NCBI GenBank assembly: GCA_035582835.1
Contig: JAYKAV010003044.1
Span: forward strand, 1,350,058 to 1,414,057
DNA: 64,000 bases
Direction of reading: 5' to 3'
Source of the DNA: Phoebastria nigripes
Lineage: Eukaryota; Chordata; Aves; Procellariiformes; Diomedeidae
The position numbers and the translations under genes are program-made. Each line of letters starts with the position of its first letter. The first letter of the stretch is position 1. The notes under the pieces are model-generated. The model worked only from the letters and a program-made list of their open reading frames with translations. It did no database searches and had not been told where the DNA came from. Positions 37,066 through 48,930 of this stretch are shown here, one piece after another.

Positions 37066-38879
37066 AAAGACCTCCATTTTGTCCCTGGGTAAATTTAAAA
37101 CAAATTTTGTAAATTTGGTTATTTTTTCAGTAACAAAGTTCTTGTTTGTTAGCACGCTGTGGAGCCAGGCTTCTCTAACCCAGATCTACTCACGCACCCT
37201 TTCCCCACTTCTTTTTCATTATCTCCTCTTCTGCTCTTCAGTATAATCCATCTTTCACTCAGCCTCTTCCCCCTCTCTTTTCCTTCATTCCTTACTCTGT
37301 CCATTTTCAAACAGCAGTAGCAATATCCTCACTATTACTGACAGTTTCCATCTGGTTGCTATCTCCCTATGCTAGCTGTAGTCTGGGAAACTCTCCATGT
37401 TGTCCTCTTCCCCTCACCATTTCCTTTGCGGCTCTGGCAGGAATGGCTAGTGCTCTTCAAACGACTGGCGAAATAATGAGACAGGACGAGCATGGTCTGC
37501 CCAGATATCTACACTGATCTGTACCCACAGCCTCAAATATTTCTGTTCCAATGTCACCAGCAGAACTCATTTTAGACTGCTTCCCTTTAAACTTTGCCTT
37601 GTTTTATTTGCTCAAATCAATCTCTGCAGTTCAGACTGTAGCTCGTATCAAATGTGCCTAGTCATTAGCTAAGTTAAAAGACCCATTTCAGCTTCATTTC
37701 GATTTCTTTTTCAAGTAAATTTTGGCACGTCAGAATGAGACACAGAAATATTTAGTATGTGACCTTCTGCATTGTGGGGTTGTCTAAGGAACTGCTATTG
37801 CTGATACCATACAGAATTAACCCTTTGGCTGCTGACTTCATATTTAATTTATAAATGAGAAAAGCAATCAAAACACATGCATCTGTGATCTCCCAAATAT
37901 GCTGCTGTTCTTAAGTGGAATTAATCTGAGGTCCCTATGTATGCCCATTTAGGTACAGATATTTATGTGCATGCATGTGACAGGTAAAAACGCATACACA
38001 CACAGAGAATAATTTTATGCATCTCCTATGTCTGCTGCAGGATAGCAACACAATTAAGTCACCATGACTGAGNCAATTATCCATACAGTAAGTAAAATGA
38101 GATGTCCACAGTATGCTGCGGAGTTTTTAAACATGTGGGAATAGAGTACAGAAACTCTGTAGAGTCATGCAGCTAATGAGCAATAAATACACACTGGCAC
38201 ACCCTCATCAATTTTAAAGTCTTGGTATGAAAAGAATGTAATTAATTAAGATATGTTGATTTATAAGAGGTGACATAACAAGATGGATAGAGAAATCTTT
38301 TCCCTCCAATCTGTCATGGTTTCTTTCTAGAAGACGGCCCAACATGTGACAATGCCCTCCTTGGACAGTCATAAAGAAATCGGCTTCAGTTTTGTTTTGT
38401 TTTTCCCCACTATCGTAAGGAATATAAACTTCCTTTTCAACCCTTATTTGCATTTGGCACAACTATATTTAAAGTGAAACAATTCTAAAGACATAAAAGG
38501 AAAAAAAAAGAGCTGAAAAAATTATATTTAGAAAAATCCTTTCCACTTTTTTACTGTATTATGTTTCTGCACATTGAAACATATACCCTGTTTCCCTTTC
38601 TCCCCCCCCGCTTAAGTCAGATGACTTTTTTGTAACTTGGCATACAGACAGTCTGGTATAAGACAGGACTGTAGCATTTGTTGAGTCAAGATGTTTAATT
38701 TTTTTCACTCACATAATGATTCTTTTTTCCCTCCAGCCACTTGAGTTTTGTTTATGTTGCTTGAGCCCTAAACTAATACATGAATTCTCTTCACTGCCAA
38801 GATGACAACTTCAGCACCAGGCTAGATGAGCCAGAGGACTACATTCACTTTTAAGGATAGAGGTATTTTAAAAGACTTT
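37066..38879. other. Unique noncoding DNA
   Basis: AT-rich with a pyrimidine-rich stretch at 37195-37310. No coding signal; N near 38073. Confidence 0.55.
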
Positions 38880-39150
38880 TTTCCAGTTGTGACAAATTAA
38901 ATGCATTAAAGGAAACAACTGCTGTTGCGAGAGCTACTGGACTTCAAGGAGGAACTGGGAGAGTTTTATTTTCTTTGCAAGCACTTGACTTTTGCTAGGG
39001 GGCACTTTGCTCCTGTGCCAACTCTGGCTTATATTTTATTATTCTTAGAACAAAAGGTTGCAGTAATTAGAATTGGGGAAGTTGTGCTCAAAGAAACTGA
39101 GTCATCAGATAAATTTGATACCATTAAGTGCTTATAAAAGGTGGGATTTT
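38880..39150. promoter_or_regulatory. Possible conserved noncoding element
   Basis: Repeat-free sequence with TAATTAGAATTG near 39064, AAATTAAATGCATTAAAGG near 38893 and a TGAGTCA word near 39100. The short plus frame at 38925-39137 is not supported as coding. Confidence 0.28.
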
Positions 39151-42100
39151 TAAAAAGAAGAATAACTGCTTCCATATATTGGTTTTATCCTGTCAAGAAA
39201 AGATGAATGAGAAGTACAGCTACTTTCACTCAGGCTAGATATGTAAACCTTGTACTTAATGACTGATGAGCAAAATTTTTTCTCTTCCAAGTGCAGATGG
39301 GCAAATCCCTCGTAATTACAAAACACAAGAAAATCTAATTTTACCAAGAGAAAGCAGCGCACTGTCCAAATGTTTCCCAAGCAAGAGCTTTAGGTGCTTG
39401 TTGAAGAAAAAAAGCCAAACAACATTTCTTATAATGTGATCCATATTCTACCACATGCACATTTAATATAAAAGTTATGTTTGATATATACCGCCTTAGC
39501 ATTTTTCTATTTTAACTGAAAGCCTTTTGTTCTGTCAAGATTATAGTAGGATTTGCTTTCATTTTTCATGATGTTTCACTCAATACATCACTAACATTAG
39601 CAGGACTTAATAAGCGCCCACCTTCTCCTTCCCCCCACCCTGCCTGAGGTCTTTTGATGCGTATTCCTCAAGAATCTTCAGATGTTCGACATTGTTTGAA
39701 AAGTGGCCTCTCTATACCCTACTATCAGAGATCATGAAGAGGACGAGTCTGTAAAATACTGTGTGGTGCGAGCAACACAGTAAGCAAAATGTTTTGCAGC
39801 TTTAAATTCTGCCCTTGGTATGGTCTCTGTAATGGGCTTCCCTTCCTCCTTTTCTCTGTTGCAGATTCACATCTGTTTCTCTGCATTTTGAAACTGTGTT
39901 CATTTTTCACTGCTGCCCTTTGTCCCACACTTACTAGCTCTCGCCAAGGGCTTCATTTCACTTATTCAATAAGCGAGAGGCACTGCAGACTAGAGAGAGC
40001 TTTAGGACAAAGCTCAAACTTCTATTAGGCCTCAACAAAAATGTTTTTGTTCCCTATCAAGGAACTTTTTCCTATTGCTTGTTGTTGGTTTGTTTTGTAG
40101 CTTGTATAAATTGCCCAAACAGCTTGCAATTTCAGACCTTTAAAACAAATAAAAAATAGATGCAACAAAAATCTATATTGTCTGTTACCAGAAAAACTTT
40201 GTACTAGAAAATCCCATTTGTCCATCGTCCTTTTACGTCCGCAATACTTGGCTGTATCTGCAAATACAGTGCATTTGTACTTCTGAGATCCTGGTTTCTT
40301 TATATGTCTACACTTGTGTAAGCACTCTGTTAACATACATTTTCATGTCTCACTGGCTTCATACACGTTATATTGGAAACCAGGCAGGACTCCCTGGTAA
40401 TGCCTTGCCAAGTCATCCCTGGCTACGCCTGGGTTGTTCCCTCCAGCCTGTCCTCCAGTCACAGCACTAATTNCTGCGTTTTACTGCACAACAAAACTAA
40501 AGAGAAGAGACCAGCCACGCAGGTTTTCCCAACACAGGATTTTTGACACGTTAACGAGTTTATTATATCCTGTTGCTAATCTAAATACCAAAGAGCTCTT
40601 CTTCGGAGAAGAAATAGCAAGGATGAAACTTCTAACACTTAACTATTGTACTAACAGCTTAATGTCTGCACGTGAAATTATTTAACTCTTGTGGCTACGT
40701 TCATTATGCCACAAGCATGTGAGTCAAATACAGTTTTTTCCTTACTAAATCGTCATCCCACTATGGTGCCAGTATTATGAACCCTCTTGTAAAACTGTGA
40801 GGTTCAGGAAATATTTCTACGTGTGTGTTGCTCAGCCTAAGATTATTGACGGTCTCTATGCGCAACCCGTTTTTTCCCCTTGCTGTATTTCTTTAAAAGC
40901 ACTCATCCTCCTCCTGTTTGAAGCTCATCCGATGCTACAGTCTGGAGTACCCCTGGTACTAGCACGTGTTTCATTAGTAATTACATTCTATTTTACAGCT
41001 TGAAGCTTTAAAAGGCATAGAACATAAAAGTCGACAACACGTGTACTTTCGTAACTACTACATCTAAGGAGAAAGTAAAGAATGACGGCAAGTTGTGTGT
41101 GATTGTTGGTTTAGTGTCTCTCCCCCGCATTCAAGTAAAAATGCTTTGGCCCAATAGAAGAAACCCTGTGAGAAACCAGCGGTGCTACACCCTCGCCCTT
41201 GGGTGGGCTCTAAGTGTGCTCTCTCTGCTGGGGGAAACAACTTCAGAAATACGGGGTGAGGGGTGTCTTACATCCCTCACCATTCCCATTTAATCCATGA
41301 ATTTTTCTGTCATTAATATGAATGTTATATCCTAGCTACCCTGCTAACTTTTGCCACAAATGCTCTGTGTAATTAAGAGCAGACACCTGTGTTCCTTGTC
41401 AGCAGCAACAGCCCTTGTGCTGCAAAGACAAGTGAGGAATGAACAGTCATCAATTACCCATCTACCTTGCTTTTCTTAGGTATTTAGCATTAGATTTCTT
41501 CTGCGTCCAGTACCCGTGCATCTTCTGGTCTTACTGTGTTATCACAACTGGTATCGTTACACTGTTTGGTTTAGGTTCTGTCTACTAAGGAGTTTTTGAG
41601 GGAGTTATCTTAATACCCCAACCACATTTCTAGCCTCCTGACTTTCTCAGCTCTTGTTTACTGCAAAAGTTTTAAGTGTGGATGGGCTTTTCAAGGGCAG
41701 CCCAACTATATTTACACTTGTTCCAGTCTCTGGTAATTTAAGCCCGTAAGTCAAAGTGAACAACTGGTGACATTAATGAGGCTTCAGAAGAATGAAATTG
41801 GTGGTAACTTGCATCCCATGGGAGGGGTGTTGATGATGGAAAAGGGAAACTTAATATTTGTGAAATTAAATAATACTGAATAAACAAGAGGTCTAAACCA
41901 GACTGTATCCATCTTTTTAATTATTTAGGGTTTGTTGTGGGTTTTTTTTTTAAACTAGAACCTGACTGTTAAAAGTATTTCTATTTTCCCCAGCCTCCTA
42001 TGGGACCCAGAAAGCATGCTATTAAAAGCCTTAACTTTCTCTTAGAGGGTTGGGAGGGGTTTGATTGCACAAAGCTTCTTTCTCTAGAGATCTGAATTCA

Positions 42101-42839
42101 AATTAATGCCTTAGTCTTCAGATACTACCTAGCACAAACTTGCCAAGTTACAGTCACAAGGGAGTTTAGCATCTAGTCAGCAGCATCGGTTGGAGGAAAG
42201 CCCACAACTCAAGAGTGCCCACAGGGCTACCATAGGTCTGTACTTGAAAAGGACCACCCGGGTGCATGCAGGAGATGGGTGAACTGGGAGAGAGAAGAAA
42301 AAGGGTTAAGCAGAATTTGAGAGGCAAAACCTGCAGCCTTGTTCAGGTATCTCCATTTGGTCACCAAAACTAGATCCCAAACCAATTGCAAAGACCTTAG
42401 GGAGTCAGGTATCAGGTTCTTCAATACAGTGTAAAATATTAGGATCTATATTGGAAGATAGGAAGAAGCGGGGAGGGGGGAGGAAAAAAGGGGGAAAATG
42501 GAGCAGCTGATTTTTGTTCACAAGACAGTTTCTATCATTTGGCTGCCTTCCCCAACAGCACAACAGATCTTTACAGCCCTTGCACTTGTTGATTTTGGTC
42601 AAAGAATAGTTGCACTTCATTTTACGTTGCATTAAAAATAGTCAAAAGGAAGGAAAAAACACAACCATAAACCACATCTTTGAAAGTAGGTGGCTTTCGG
42701 TTCTAGTTCTACTCCATCCAAGGTCTTAATGTTTACACTTAAAATTGTCGGATTCTTCCCACTTCTTCCTGTCCGCGCTTCCTACCCCCACTCCCCATCA
42801 GAACAAATCAGCACATGAATATTTACAAAGACACGGAAG
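39151..42839. other. Unique noncoding DNA, about 3.7 kb
   Basis: No gene seen. Frames up to 103 codons lack features. 41740-41900 is complex and could be regulatory, without firm support. Purine-rich stretch near 42460-42500; N near 40473. Confidence 0.55.
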
Positions 42840-43085
42840 AAGGTAATTGTCCCCCGAGTTCTTTTCAATTGAAATATCATTTCAAGCTGGAATCATGTTA
42901 AAGATAATTAAAAAGGATTCCAAAGGGACAAACCCATCCCCAGCTCACCCGTATGGCAGCACAATGGGCTACCACTGTGCAAGCGAGCAGGCCTGATGGC
43001 ACTTTATTTAACACGTCTATCTTGCCTTGATGAGCAGCTCGTATTGTGAATCACAAGGAAGACGTACTACAGGACAAGCAATGCT
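42840..43085. promoter_or_regulatory. Possible conserved noncoding element
   Basis: Balanced repeat-free sequence containing CAATTGAAATATCATTTC near 42866 and AAAGATAATTAAAAAGG near 42900. Judged on motif content only. Confidence 0.28.
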
Positions 43086-43224
43086 GACAGACACAGTCTG
43101 TGACTGTTCATAAAAGGGAAACAGCGAGAGCTCTCTGCAGAGCAGGGCACTGTCCCACTCTGTCGCAGCATGGAATCGATATGTTTCTAGATGAATTCAC
43201 TAGGGAAGTTTGGAGGGGGGCGGG

Positions 43225-43600
43225 GGAATAGGAAGCATTATGCATTGATAAAAACTGCAGCAGGAACCAGCATCGCCATGCTGGCAAACTTTGCCAGGAG
43301 CAAAGATAAACCAGGCTATTAAATCATACTACAAGTTTCTCCCTCTGCAAGATATTTATGCCAATGTGCAGAGTTTTCTTAAACCGTGTCCTCTATTAGC
43401 ACTTGCTTTCATTCAAATTAGGGCTACAATAAAGACAAATGNCTGTGGCAGATTCAATGCATTTTTACTTGTCAAACACAACGCACATACTTTCCTTCAT
43501 GTGCAGCTGGCTGTTAAGGTAACCGGCTGCAGTAGCCTGATACGCCACAGATAACTCATAATCTGCATCTAGGCTCTTTTCAGAGTTCCTATTTTAGACA
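43225..43600. promoter_or_regulatory. Candidate conserved noncoding block D
   Basis: A long stretch with no repeats or slippage tracts: GCTATTAAATCATACTAC near 43315, TTCAAATTAGGGCTAC near 43413, and ATAACTCATAATCTGC near 43551. A plus frame of 87 codons (43291-43554) crosses an N and shows no family. The character matches block A. Confidence 0.38.
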
Positions 43601-45590
43601 AAATGCTTCTGAAAATGCAAAGCGTCCTTATTCCATGCACTACGCATACGGGCATGCAAATCCCTTGTGCTGCACAGGTGAGGAACTCTTTGGCCACTAG
43701 CTTTGGTCACAGACACGTCTGAGCTTTCTGATTTTCTTAAAGAAAACAAAATTAGTAGATTCCTTTGAGATACTTGAGTGGGGAATTAGCTTTAATTTAT
43801 TATATACATCAACTGATTCCAATTAATGCCTCAGTGAAGCAATACATTTATTATTAAAGCTAAGCAGAAAAGGGATATAAGCGTTTCTTGGGATTCTCAA
43901 AGCTTGCCCCCACCCCACCACCCATATGACGTGCAATTTCTCTGGCCCAAGCAACCGTGTTACAAGGGANGACAAGCCAAAATAAATGCAAAACACTCCT
44001 TTTTCCTCTAGCTTCTTTGAGCACACATTATGCATAAATTACAGAAAAAAGAGAAAAGATAGTAAGAGAGGGTTTTTCTGCTTATTAGTTGGTTTAAATT
44101 ACTGGTGTTCAAGAAAATTCAGAAAAACAGAGGCAACATTTGAAATACATGGAAAATGGCTTCACTTTCTCATTCTCAGCATATCATTTCTATTATTTTA
44201 GTACTGTCTGACAACCAGAAGCAGTGAGATCATGTCAGTAACCAAGCCAGCCAGACAATACTGAGACTAAACTTCTATCTGCCTGCCCCTCTTCCCCCAA
44301 TACACACCCCCAAATCTGATTTTAAGCCAGGTCAGCTCCCATGGAGCAGAGGTCCTTAACTGGCAACTCTCTCTTCTCTAGCCTCCCTGCCTCCAGCAGT
44401 AAAAGCAAGGTATATGAGCATTCCCTCTTCTCCAGTAGTCTTGGAAAGAGGGGAGAGGATGTCAGTCAAAAAAGTATTTAAGAAGCAAATTCCAGCCTCA
44501 TGATGGCTCTTCTGCCTTAGCAATTCCCTTTCAGCTTCTTTATTGCCCTCAGAATGTGTTCTTGGTATGAAAACAATAGGGGCCCCCCACCCTGGCAAGG
44601 TAAGCAGGCAGGGTTAGGAAGCGCGGCTGCAGCTGGGGCACAGAGGCTGGTTTGTTGCAGGCTCTTCATTTACTGAGTGGTACAGGTAGGAATAAAATCT
44701 TGGCCGTCCCAATTCCCCAGTTTACGCTCATACATTGCACAAGATGTAACTCGGGAATTGCACGCACTGTGAGAACTACTGTGAGGCTGCCACTGGATGA
44801 CTTGGAGGTGCAGTAATCGTAGCAAGCAGAAGTGAAAGTTGGTATTTAGCGCATCCTGAAGAATTTAATCAAATCTTTCACATTTATGAGGGATGTGTGT
44901 GTGTGGAACATATCTGCAGAGCTTTTTTTTCTGTACAAGTCTGGTAGTACCATGTTTCCATTTAAGCTTCATCAATTTCGTCAACTCCTAAGTTGCGTTG
45001 TATCAGTGTTTATGAGACAAGGAAAGTAGGGGGAATATGCACAGCCTTTCAGAGGCCAAAATGCATTTATTTTTAAATTGTTTTATTTTACAAAGTGTCC
45101 ATATAGGTTATTGCAACTCATGTGCATTCTAGTACGTCTACACAAACTGAGAATGCTTGATTTTAATTAAATACTACACCATTAAGAAAGTTTACATTGT
45201 TCATGGCTAAGTTTCTNCACGATTTATTTCTATATATTTCGCTTGGAATTTAATTTGCTTTTTTTATTAAATGGCCTTCACATAAACCTCACCTTTCTAT
45301 AGCATAGTTATATATGATTTCTAAAATAGCAGCTTGTTAGACTCTAATAAAAAATACTTGCTGCCTTCCAAAGAGTTCCTTCAGATGAGATAATGCCTAT
45401 TTATCTAAAATATCAAATGGGTAGAGAGAAATATCAACAGAGAAACTGATAGGCACACAAGAGGCTTTCTTTCCTTCTCTTTCTGAAGAGACTTTAAAGC
45501 TGAATAAACACCTTGGAAAAGCACAAGCAATATACGGATCTCCTGGGTTCTGAACCTGACCTTTCAAAGTTAAAAATACACATTTTCAAG
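43601..45590. other. Unique noncoding DNA
   Basis: No gene. Short TG run near 44896-44904; N calls near 43970 and 45217. 45050-45350 is very AT-rich. Confidence 0.55.
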
Positions 45591-45665
45591 GCTGATCCTA
45601 CAAACCCTTGCTCACAAGAGCTGTCCTACTGGTTTCATTCCTGTGAGCCCTTCAATGTGAACTGT
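45591..45665 (+). repeat. Ancient amniote repeat fragment, same family as 4081
   Basis: GCTGATCCTACAAACCCTTG (45591-45610) followed by CTCACAAGAGCTG and TTCATTCCTGTGAGCCC matches the 'gatcctgcaaacacttacgcacgtgagtaac' repeat type and parallels 4085-4110 in this window. Confidence 0.45.
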
Positions 45666-45669
45666 AGAA

Positions 45670-45962
45670 TAGGATATATAAGGTCATACTGAAGTTTGTT
45701 AATTCCTTCTGTTTTCTTGATCAAGCAAAAGCATTCCTGCAATGTCTCCTTAGCATTAATTTCATGCTCGTGATGATTAGCATATAAATCTAAAAGCATG
45801 TGTTGGTCTGTCCAGGGGATTTTTCTTCCATATTCAAGACGACATTAATCTTATTAGCTCAGGTAAACAACTAATAGCTATTAAAGAGAGTGCAATTTAT
45901 CAGAAAATAGTTAACCCTTTCGAGCATGCCAGATGAAAGGGGAAAACTCAAAACAACAGAAA
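45670..45962. promoter_or_regulatory. Candidate conserved noncoding block E, next to the LTR
   Basis: Words such as TTAGCATTAATTTCATG near 45751, ATGATTAGCATATAAATC near 45773, ACATTAATCTTATTAGC near 45842 and AACTAATAGCTATTAAAG near 45868 make a homeodomain-motif-dense, repeat-free stretch. It ends abruptly at the LTR insertion. Confidence 0.38.
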
Positions 45963-45967
45963 TACAT
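45963..45967. repeat. Target-site duplication TACAT, left copy
   Basis: TACAT immediately before the LTR TG end; the same five bases follow the LTR CA end at 46559-46563. Five-base duplication fits retroviral integration. Confidence 0.88.
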
Positions 45968-46558
45968 TGAGCTGGTTTTGGCTGGGATAGAGTTAATTTT
46001 CTTCACAGTAGCTCGTATGGGGCTATGTTTTGGATTTGTGCTGAAAACAGTGTTGATAACACAGGGATGTTTTCGTCACTGCTGAGCAGNGCTTACACAG
46101 AGTCAAGGCTTTTCTGCTCCTCACCCCACCCCACCAGCGATTAATAGGGGGGTGCACAAGAAGCTGGGAGGGGACACAGCCGGGACAGCTGACCCCGACT
46201 GACCAAAGGGATATTCCACACCATATGGCGTCATGCTCAGCATATAGAGCTGGGGGAAGAAGAAGGAAGGGGGGGATGTTCGGAGTGATGGTGTTTGTCT
46301 TCCCAAGTCACTGTTACGCGTGATGGAGCNCTGCTTTCCTGGAGATGGCTGAACACCTGCCTGCCCATGGGAAGCAGTGAATGAATTCCTTGTTTTGCTT
46401 TGCTTGCATGCNNNGCTTTTGCTTTACTTATTAAACTGTCTTTATCTCAACCCACGAGTTTTCTCTTTTACCCTTCCGATTCTCTCCCCCATCCCACCGG
46501 GGGGAGTGAGCGAGCGGCTGCATGGTGCTTAGTTGCCAGTTGGGGTTAAACCATGACA
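45968..46558 (+). mobile_element. Solo LTR of an avian ERVL-class endogenous retrovirus
   Basis: A 591-bp element starts TGAGCTGGTTTTGGCTGGGA and ends GGTTAAACCATGACA, with TG/CA termini, flanked by a perfect TACAT duplication. The opening and the segment near 46020 match, from memory, a very common bird LTR. A polyadenylation-type ATTAAA lies at 46430-46435, which sets plus orientation and would separate R from U5. No gag, pol or env sequence or second LTR is present, so this is a recombined solo LTR. An nnn gap is at 46412-46414, with N calls near 46090 and 46330. The subfamily is not assigned; the ERVL class is recalled and was not checked. Confidence 0.9.
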
Positions 46559-46563
46559 TACAT
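46559..46563. repeat. Target-site duplication TACAT, right copy
   Basis: Exact match to 45963-45967. Confidence 0.88.
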
Positions 46564-48579
46564 ATTTTTAATAAAACATACTGGAACATAGCAAATTAGG
46601 TGCATTTTACAGGAAGATGCCTGGGGCTTCATTTCAGGCTGTAGCTGGGGTCAGCACTCACCCCCCCAGGCAGGGTGCAGCTCAGAGCCAGGATGACTTA
46701 CAGGGCTACCCGACCCAGCCCAGGGGGTCCCCCCACCAGCCCGGAGCCGCGGGCAATGGCCTCCATTGCTCTTCCCAAAGCTGTCGGAGGCTTCTGAGAC
46801 GTGAAAAGAGGAGGGACAGGACTGAGTCTGAACACTCAAACGCAAAAGAGGCCCATCAGGAAACTTCCAGCTTCGCAAAGCCTTCAAATTAAATCTCCTT
46901 GCTGCTGGTGTAATATATAAAATTGCCACAGTAAGGCTTCAGCGTCTCCCTGCCATGGGGCGGCCGCCGTCCCCTCTGGCTCTCAGCTGAAAGCCAAAAG
47001 GCCCCCCCGCGCCATGGGTCTGGCTGCACGCTCTTTATCAGGTGCAGGGGAAGGGGTTGTCTCGCAGTCCCTGGAAAAGGAAGGAAAGGAAGGGTGCAGC
47101 CTGGGGTGGCAATCGCAGCAGGACTCTGGACTTGCTAATCGGCAGGGAGGAGTCTCGAGAACCTTACTTAAGAAGAAAACAAACAAAAAAAAAAAACAAA
47201 CTGGCCCCTAAAAAACATGTGTCAGCTGGGGGTGGCGGTGGGCAGAAAACTTAAGAGCTTGACAGAGTTATGCCAAAGGCTTTTGAGCACCAGCAATTGA
47301 TATATTGAGGTGCAGTCTGCTCCTCGGAGGGGGAGTCTGAGCTTTCCTGCCCGCTCCGGGAAGAGATGTAGAAGTGCACACCCTGCTCAGAGGCAGTGGG
47401 TGGCTTCCACATTCCTCACTTCTCGAGGCATTTTTCAGACTCTTCCCTTCCTTTTATTACAGTGGCATTTCAGCATTGCACATAAACATGCACACATTCT
47501 TACTTCTCTTCCTCCACCGCCCCATAAAAAAGCCCTAAACTGCCTTTTTTTTCTTCCCCCTCCCCAACAAGGAAGGGAAGAGGAGACCATATCTACCTTT
47601 GCCCAGGCCTGCAAGAGCTATCAAGATTCCTGAAGGGTTCTCTTCTGCATCACCTTATCCCCTGGGAACTCCCCTCTTCATTTGTGAGCACCATTCCCTT
47701 TCAGAGAGCCCGTAGACCACGTCCCCTGCTTTCTGTCACTCATGGGAGACGAAGAGAAAATCGACACAATGCTTAACACAAATTTTAAATCCTCAGTGCA
47801 ACCAGCAGCTGAAAAGAACATGGCTATTGAAAACAAATCTTTAGCCTTACACCTCTGGTGGCCCCCACTAGTGGAAATGTTTCTTTAGGTGAAAACTAGA
47901 GCAGGCCCAGGTAACAGAGAAATCCTGCTGGACAAGGAGATAGTGCCTGGNGAACAGCAGAAGGGTTCCTGACCGCTGACACTGGGACACCCCACTTGCC
48001 TGCAGCTTGGCATTACACCCACTGTCTGGGGATCAAACTTACAGACAAGATCTGCCTATCCTAAATGACTGCTAGCTGTTTTTTTTCCCATATATGTGTA
48101 AACACATATTTGTATTGAAGAAGGGGCATATTTCTGCATCATGCAGCTAAATAGCATAGAACAAAATCACATCCCATCACGTTTTCTGAGTTCCACATAG
48201 AGTGAACTCATTTTATACCAACTGGAGGTTTTGGGAACCGAGGTGGACAAAGACAGGAACAAATGTATTCTTTTTATGTGCACAGTCTGCCTTAAAGTCC
48301 AAGAAACAAACCTTTTTTTTCTCTTCATAAGTACTCAATTCCACACGCCTGCCCCCAAGAAAAACCAAGAAAAGAGAAGGTTTGAAAGAAAGAAATGAAN
48401 TGAGCCCAAAGCCCAGCAGCCCCCAGCAGAGTGCATGAACTTTGCAAAGACACAGACTTTGCCACATCTCTCTTTCCAGCACTGAAGGAAGGAGTCCCAG
48501 AAGAAAAGGTTCCCCTCAGCCTGTAGAAATCATACTGCACAGAATTTAGGCTTACATTCAAGTTTTACCGAGCACTGGA
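46564..48579. other. Noncoding DNA, moderately GC-rich in its first kilobase
   Basis: 46610-47420 is richer in GC than the flanks but not CpG-dense enough for an island. Frames of up to 107 codons lack features. An A/CAAA tract lies at 47176-47201; N near 47951 and 48400. Confidence 0.5.
47176..47201 (+). repeat. A-rich CAAA tract
   Basis: AAAACAAAC followed by a 12-base A run and CAAAC, directly readable. Confidence 0.85.
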
Positions 48580-48930
48580 GACAGTGCTGTGCAAGCAACA
48601 AATGCACACGCTATCAGCAGATATCTTTCTTCTGTCCATACAAGCGCTATTCACAAGGTCTCGAGCTCTCTTGCCTGATAGAGTATTGATCCCCTGGAGT
48701 GCAAAGTCCAGCATGCCATTAGTCCAATCTGTTTTCAAGCTGACACAATCCCATCATTTGTCATCTTCTCCTGTCCTGCTGTGTTTGTTTAGGAGCAGGA
48801 TATTTGCTTTATCTGTCGCTTCCCAATCCTCACTGTATTCTTTACCTGACATGGAGTTTATTGGGTCCACAGTTTTCTCAGAGTCATTAACAAGGGAGAT
48901 TTTGACATGCTGATGAGATCACTGGAGAAT
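48580..48930. promoter_or_regulatory. Possible conserved noncoding element
   Basis: Repeat-free, balanced sequence with TATCAGCAGATATC near 48611 and CATTAGTCCAATCTG near 48716. A 109-codon plus frame (48584-48913) crosses it, with no domain. Confidence 0.3.

Noticed and set aside
46121..46306. 61-codon minus frame inside the LTR
   Set aside because: Shadow frame of LTR sequence, not a viral gene.
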